Of a DNA stretch of 15,789 nucleotides, positions 14,007 through 15,789 are shown piece by piece. The stretch is from positions 1-15,789 of the forward strand of contig JAPLMO010000496.1 of the NCBI GenBank assembly GCA_026386995.1, given 5' to 3'. The notes beneath the pieces were generated by a model. That model saw nothing but the letters and a program-made list of their open reading frames with translations, searched no databases and was not told the DNA's origin. A program made the translations under genes and the position numbers. Each line of letters starts with the position of its first letter. Position 1 is the stretch's first letter. The stretch is from Planctomycetota bacterium (GTDB taxonomy: Bacteria > Planctomycetota > Phycisphaerae > FEN-1346).

Positions 14007-14219
14007 TACAACGCCAAGAGTGAGTTTGCGCGGCGGGTCTCCGTACCCGCCGCGCAGGGCTGCGGCGAGGCTCAGGCTGGGGGTTCTTATCGGTAGACAG
14101 CACGCCAGAGGCATAGGCGTTGCTACTACAGCGCAAGCCCATTTTGGCCAGTCCCTGGCGCGCGGCGGGTACCCGCCCAGGCGGGTAAACTCCGACTCGC
14201 CGCGCAAAGTAGCGTTGTA
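14007..14219. repeat. Large palindromic element with two GC-rich hairpins
   Basis: Outer ends TACAACGC (14007-14014) and GCGTTGTA (14212-14219) are inverted repeats. Inside are an 11-bp perfect hairpin, GCGCGGCGGGT/ACCCGCCGCGC (14028-14038, 14045-14055), and a second one, GCGCGGCGGGT/ACTCGCCGCGC (14160-14170, 14195-14205), which encloses TACCCGCC/GGCGGGTA. The ~100-bp linker carries no gene. The plan resembles the twin-hairpin elements, with different sequence. Confidence 0.7.
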
Positions 14220-14223
14220 AGGG

Positions 14224-14307
14224 GGGTGGCATGGTCACGCTGTTGCGTGACCATGCGCCTGCCGGCGGGCGAAAACATGGTCACGCAACAGCGTGGCCAT
14301 GCCACCC
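14224..14307. repeat. Twin-hairpin palindromic element, variant
   Basis: GGGTGGC (14224-14230) faces GCCACCC (14301-14307). Between them are two hairpins with the same stem sequence: CATGGTCACGC-tgtt-GCGTGACCATG (14230-14255) and CATGGTCACGC-aaca-GCGTGGCCATG (14276-14301). This is the plan of copies 1-3 (GGGTGSCAYGG, hairpin, linker, hairpin, mirror end) with different stem bases. It directly abuts the element at 14007-14219. Confidence 0.8.
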
Positions 14308-14448
14308 TCGTAACTGACGCCCTGCTCAGGAAAGTGCCCCTGCCGCGCGGCAACTTGGCGAACGAGGGGGCCCGGGGGCTCAAGAGGGGCGTTTTCGCCC
14401 TTGCCCCAGGCGCCCAATTTGCCCAATGTCACATCTTTTCGCCCCGAT

Positions 14449-14476
14449 TTGCTTTTTCGGCGTTTTGGTGTATATT
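14449..14476 (+). promoter_or_regulatory. Possible promoter of a short transcript
   Basis: A -35-like TTGCTT (14449-14454) and -10-like TATATT (14471-14476) are 16 bp apart, in a locally T-rich stretch of otherwise GC-rich DNA. Initiation near 14483. Confidence 0.4.
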
Positions 14477-14508
14477 TCCATGCAAGGGTTGCACGGCGGG
14501 CCAAGGCA

Positions 14509-14583
14509 ATGGATGGCGCGGAACTCATTCGAAGACTGAAGATCGTCGTAATCACGCTTGCGACGTATCTGGCTCTCTGCTAG
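14509..14583 (+). CDS. Possible 24-residue hydrophobic peptide
   Basis: Reads MDGAELIRRLKIVVITLATY then LALC: a short charged N-terminus followed by about 13 hydrophobic residues, like a small membrane peptide. The ribosome-binding site is weak (AAGG only two bases before ATG). It lies inside the promoter-terminator unit described above. The frame is open upstream to 14401, but the promoter falls inside that longer frame. Confidence 0.25.
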   Translation: MDGAELIRRLKIVVITLATYLALC

Positions 14584-14621
14584 GGGACGTTCAGCCAGTA
14601 TGAGCGCGCGAGCGAGAAGGG

Positions 14622-14655
14622 GCCTCCCGGACCGATAGTCCGGGAGGCGTTTTTG
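14622..14655 (+). terminator. Strong intrinsic terminator
   Basis: An 11-bp perfect stem GCCTCCCGGAC (14622-14632) / GTCCGGGAGGC (14638-14648), with loop CGATA, is followed by GTTTTTG on the plus strand. It ends the short plus-strand unit. The same stem may stop the minus-strand aconitase gene, though only a weak T-stretch follows on that strand. Confidence 0.8.
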
Positions 14656-14662
14656 TGCGCCG

Positions 14663-15789
14663 TTACCGTTTTTCCGCCATGTTCAGCACGCCGCCCGCCA
14701 GCAGAATCTCGCGCTGGCGCGAGGACGCCACCAGCCGCACATCGAACGCGAAGCCCTGGGTGGCGTTGCGCACGGAGAGCGTTTCGCCCTCGCGCACGGC
14801 CGTCCGCAGGCCAGCCAGTTCCAGTTCGTCTCCGGGGCGGATCCTTTCGGCGTCTTTCGGGTTCGCGAACACCAGGGGCAGGATGCCGAAGTTCACGAGG
14901 TTAGCCTGGTGGATCCGCTCGATGGTCTTGGCCAGCACGGCCCGGACGCCGAGGACCCGCGGGCACAGCGCGGCATGTTCGCGGCTGGAGCCCTGGCCGT
15001 AACTTTCTCCGGCCACGATGACGTTGGCCTTGCCTTTGTCGCGGGCCTCGATGCAGCGCGCGGCGAAGGTTGGGTCCACGCGGTAGAAGACGTACGAGGC
15101 GTACTTCGGCACGTTGCTGCGGTAGATGGCCAGTTGCCCGGCCGGCATGATGTGGTCGGTGGTGATCTTGTCGCCGACAACGAGGGCGACCTGCCCGGCA
15201 AGGTGGTCGGGCAGGGCGTCCATCGGCAGCGGGCCGACGAGGTTCGGGCCGCGGAACACCTCGACCTTGTCCGGATTCTTCGCCGGCGCCAGGATCATGG
15301 AGTCGTCGATCAGGAGGCGCTTCGGCTCGCGGATCTTGGGACGCCGCATGCCAAGGTCGCGCGGGTCGGTCATCTTGCCCACGAGGGCGCACGCGGCGGC
15401 CGTCTCGGGGCTGACGAGGTAGACGCCGGCCGACTTGGTTCCCGTGCGTCCCTCGAAGTTGCGGTTGGAGGTGCGGACGCTGACGGCCCCCGTCTGCGGC
15501 GCCTGGGCGGCGCCGATGCAGAAGCCGCACGCGGCCTCGTCGATCCGCGCACCGGCGGAGATGAGGTCATACAGCGCGTCGGTCCGCGCGATGTTCTCCA
15601 GCACCTGCCGCGAGCCGGGGGCGACCACCAAACTGACCTCCGGCCCTTGAGCATGGCCGCCACGGTCAGGAGGTCCCGCACGGAGGAGTTCGTGCAACTG
15701 CCGATGCAGACCTGGTTCACGGCGATGGGGCCGACCTCGCGGACGGTCTTGACGTGGTCCGGCGAGTGCGGGCAGGCGACCATCGGCTC
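14663..15789 (-). pseudogene. acnA: Aconitate hydratase, frameshifted and cut by the right edge
   Basis: Aconitase interconverts citrate and isocitrate in the TCA cycle through a 4Fe-4S cluster. The minus-strand sequence enters at the edge as EPMVACPHSPDHVKTVREV and CIGSCTNSS (first cluster Cys, 15696-15694), then leaves frame after AAMLKG at about 15643. It continues one frame over as PEVSLVVAPGSRQVLE, ACGFCIG (the other two cluster Cys), SNRNFEGRTGT, DKITTDHIMPAG and GESYGQGSSREH, to TAA at 14665-14663. Motif order and HSPD segment fit the shorter Aquifex-type aconitase. Relatives read about LKGRKVHPEVSL here, so around 13 bases seem missing between short CCG repeats. Apart from this the gene is well preserved, so the lesion is recent or an assembly error. 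CGFCIG replaces the commoner CGPCIG. Confidence 0.85.

Larger units (their letters stand above)
14483..14656 (+). ncRNA. Candidate small RNA (about 170 nt) between promoter and terminator
   Basis: This interval starts after a plausible promoter and ends in a strong intrinsic terminator. A hairpin can form within it: CGCTTGCG (14555-14562) with CGCGAGCG (14607-14614), and CTGGCT (14569-14574) with AGCCAG (14593-14598). It lacks the signatures of SRP RNA and tmRNA, and no 6S-like end pairing is evident. A 24-codon ORF (14509-14583) lies inside, so it may instead be a small-protein mRNA. Confidence 0.35.

Noticed and set aside
14401..14583. 60-codon version of the small ORF
   Set aside because: The promoter-like -35/-10 pair falls inside it, and the upstream residues have no motif; the 24-codon form is the more plausible one.

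Overview
This window looks like a chromosomal segment of an uncultivated, GC-rich bacterium. The best guess is the Planctomycetota or a nearby PVC or Hydrogenedentes-like lineage. That guess rests on a GH127 enzyme and a Tat-exported sulfatase with no SusC/D-type transporter, an Aquifex-type aconitase, a stand-alone GMP synthetase ATPase subunit, and many palindromic intergenic repeats. No ribosomal RNA or marker gene is present to settle the taxonomy.

Left part (1-4430). A truncated guaA-like gene for a stand-alone ATP-pyrophosphatase subunit of GMP synthetase leaves the left edge. About 1.4 kb of non-coding DNA follows, packed with palindromes, including two copies of a 33-bp inverted repeat. 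A two-gene restriction-modification unit comes next, behind a good sigma-70 promoter. It holds an m4C-type DNA methyltransferase and an AvaI/BsoBI-family endonuclease. The endonuclease keeps the E-x-K...H half of the active site but appears to have lost about 96 internal residues, including the first catalytic Asp, so the unit is probably a solitary, decaying methylation system. The 570 bp after it hold an AT-rich inverted repeat and a 163-bp twin-hairpin element.

Centre (4431-12472). Four same-strand genes encode exported proteins: a glycoside-hydrolase-like TIM-barrel protein, a right-handed beta-helix protein with a C-terminal F5/8C carbohydrate-binding domain, a GH127 enzyme, and a Tat-signal type I sulfatase. 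The last three are closely spaced and probably one operon. The upstream regions of the first and second genes share an 80-90 bp block, which suggests common regulation. The set reads as a small locus for degrading a sulfated, L-arabinofuranose-like polysaccharide.

Right part (12473-15789). A minus-strand TPR (lipo)protein gene with its own promoter sits between two copies of the same ~130-bp twin-hairpin element in inverted orientation. These copies carry compensatory substitutions in a hairpin stem. Next come tRNA-Ala(CGC) with promoter and terminator, two more palindromic elements, and a short promoter-terminator unit on the plus strand that may encode a small RNA or a 24-residue peptide. 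The window ends in a minus-strand aconitase gene broken by a frameshift. No CRISPR array, recognisable transposase or replication origin was seen.
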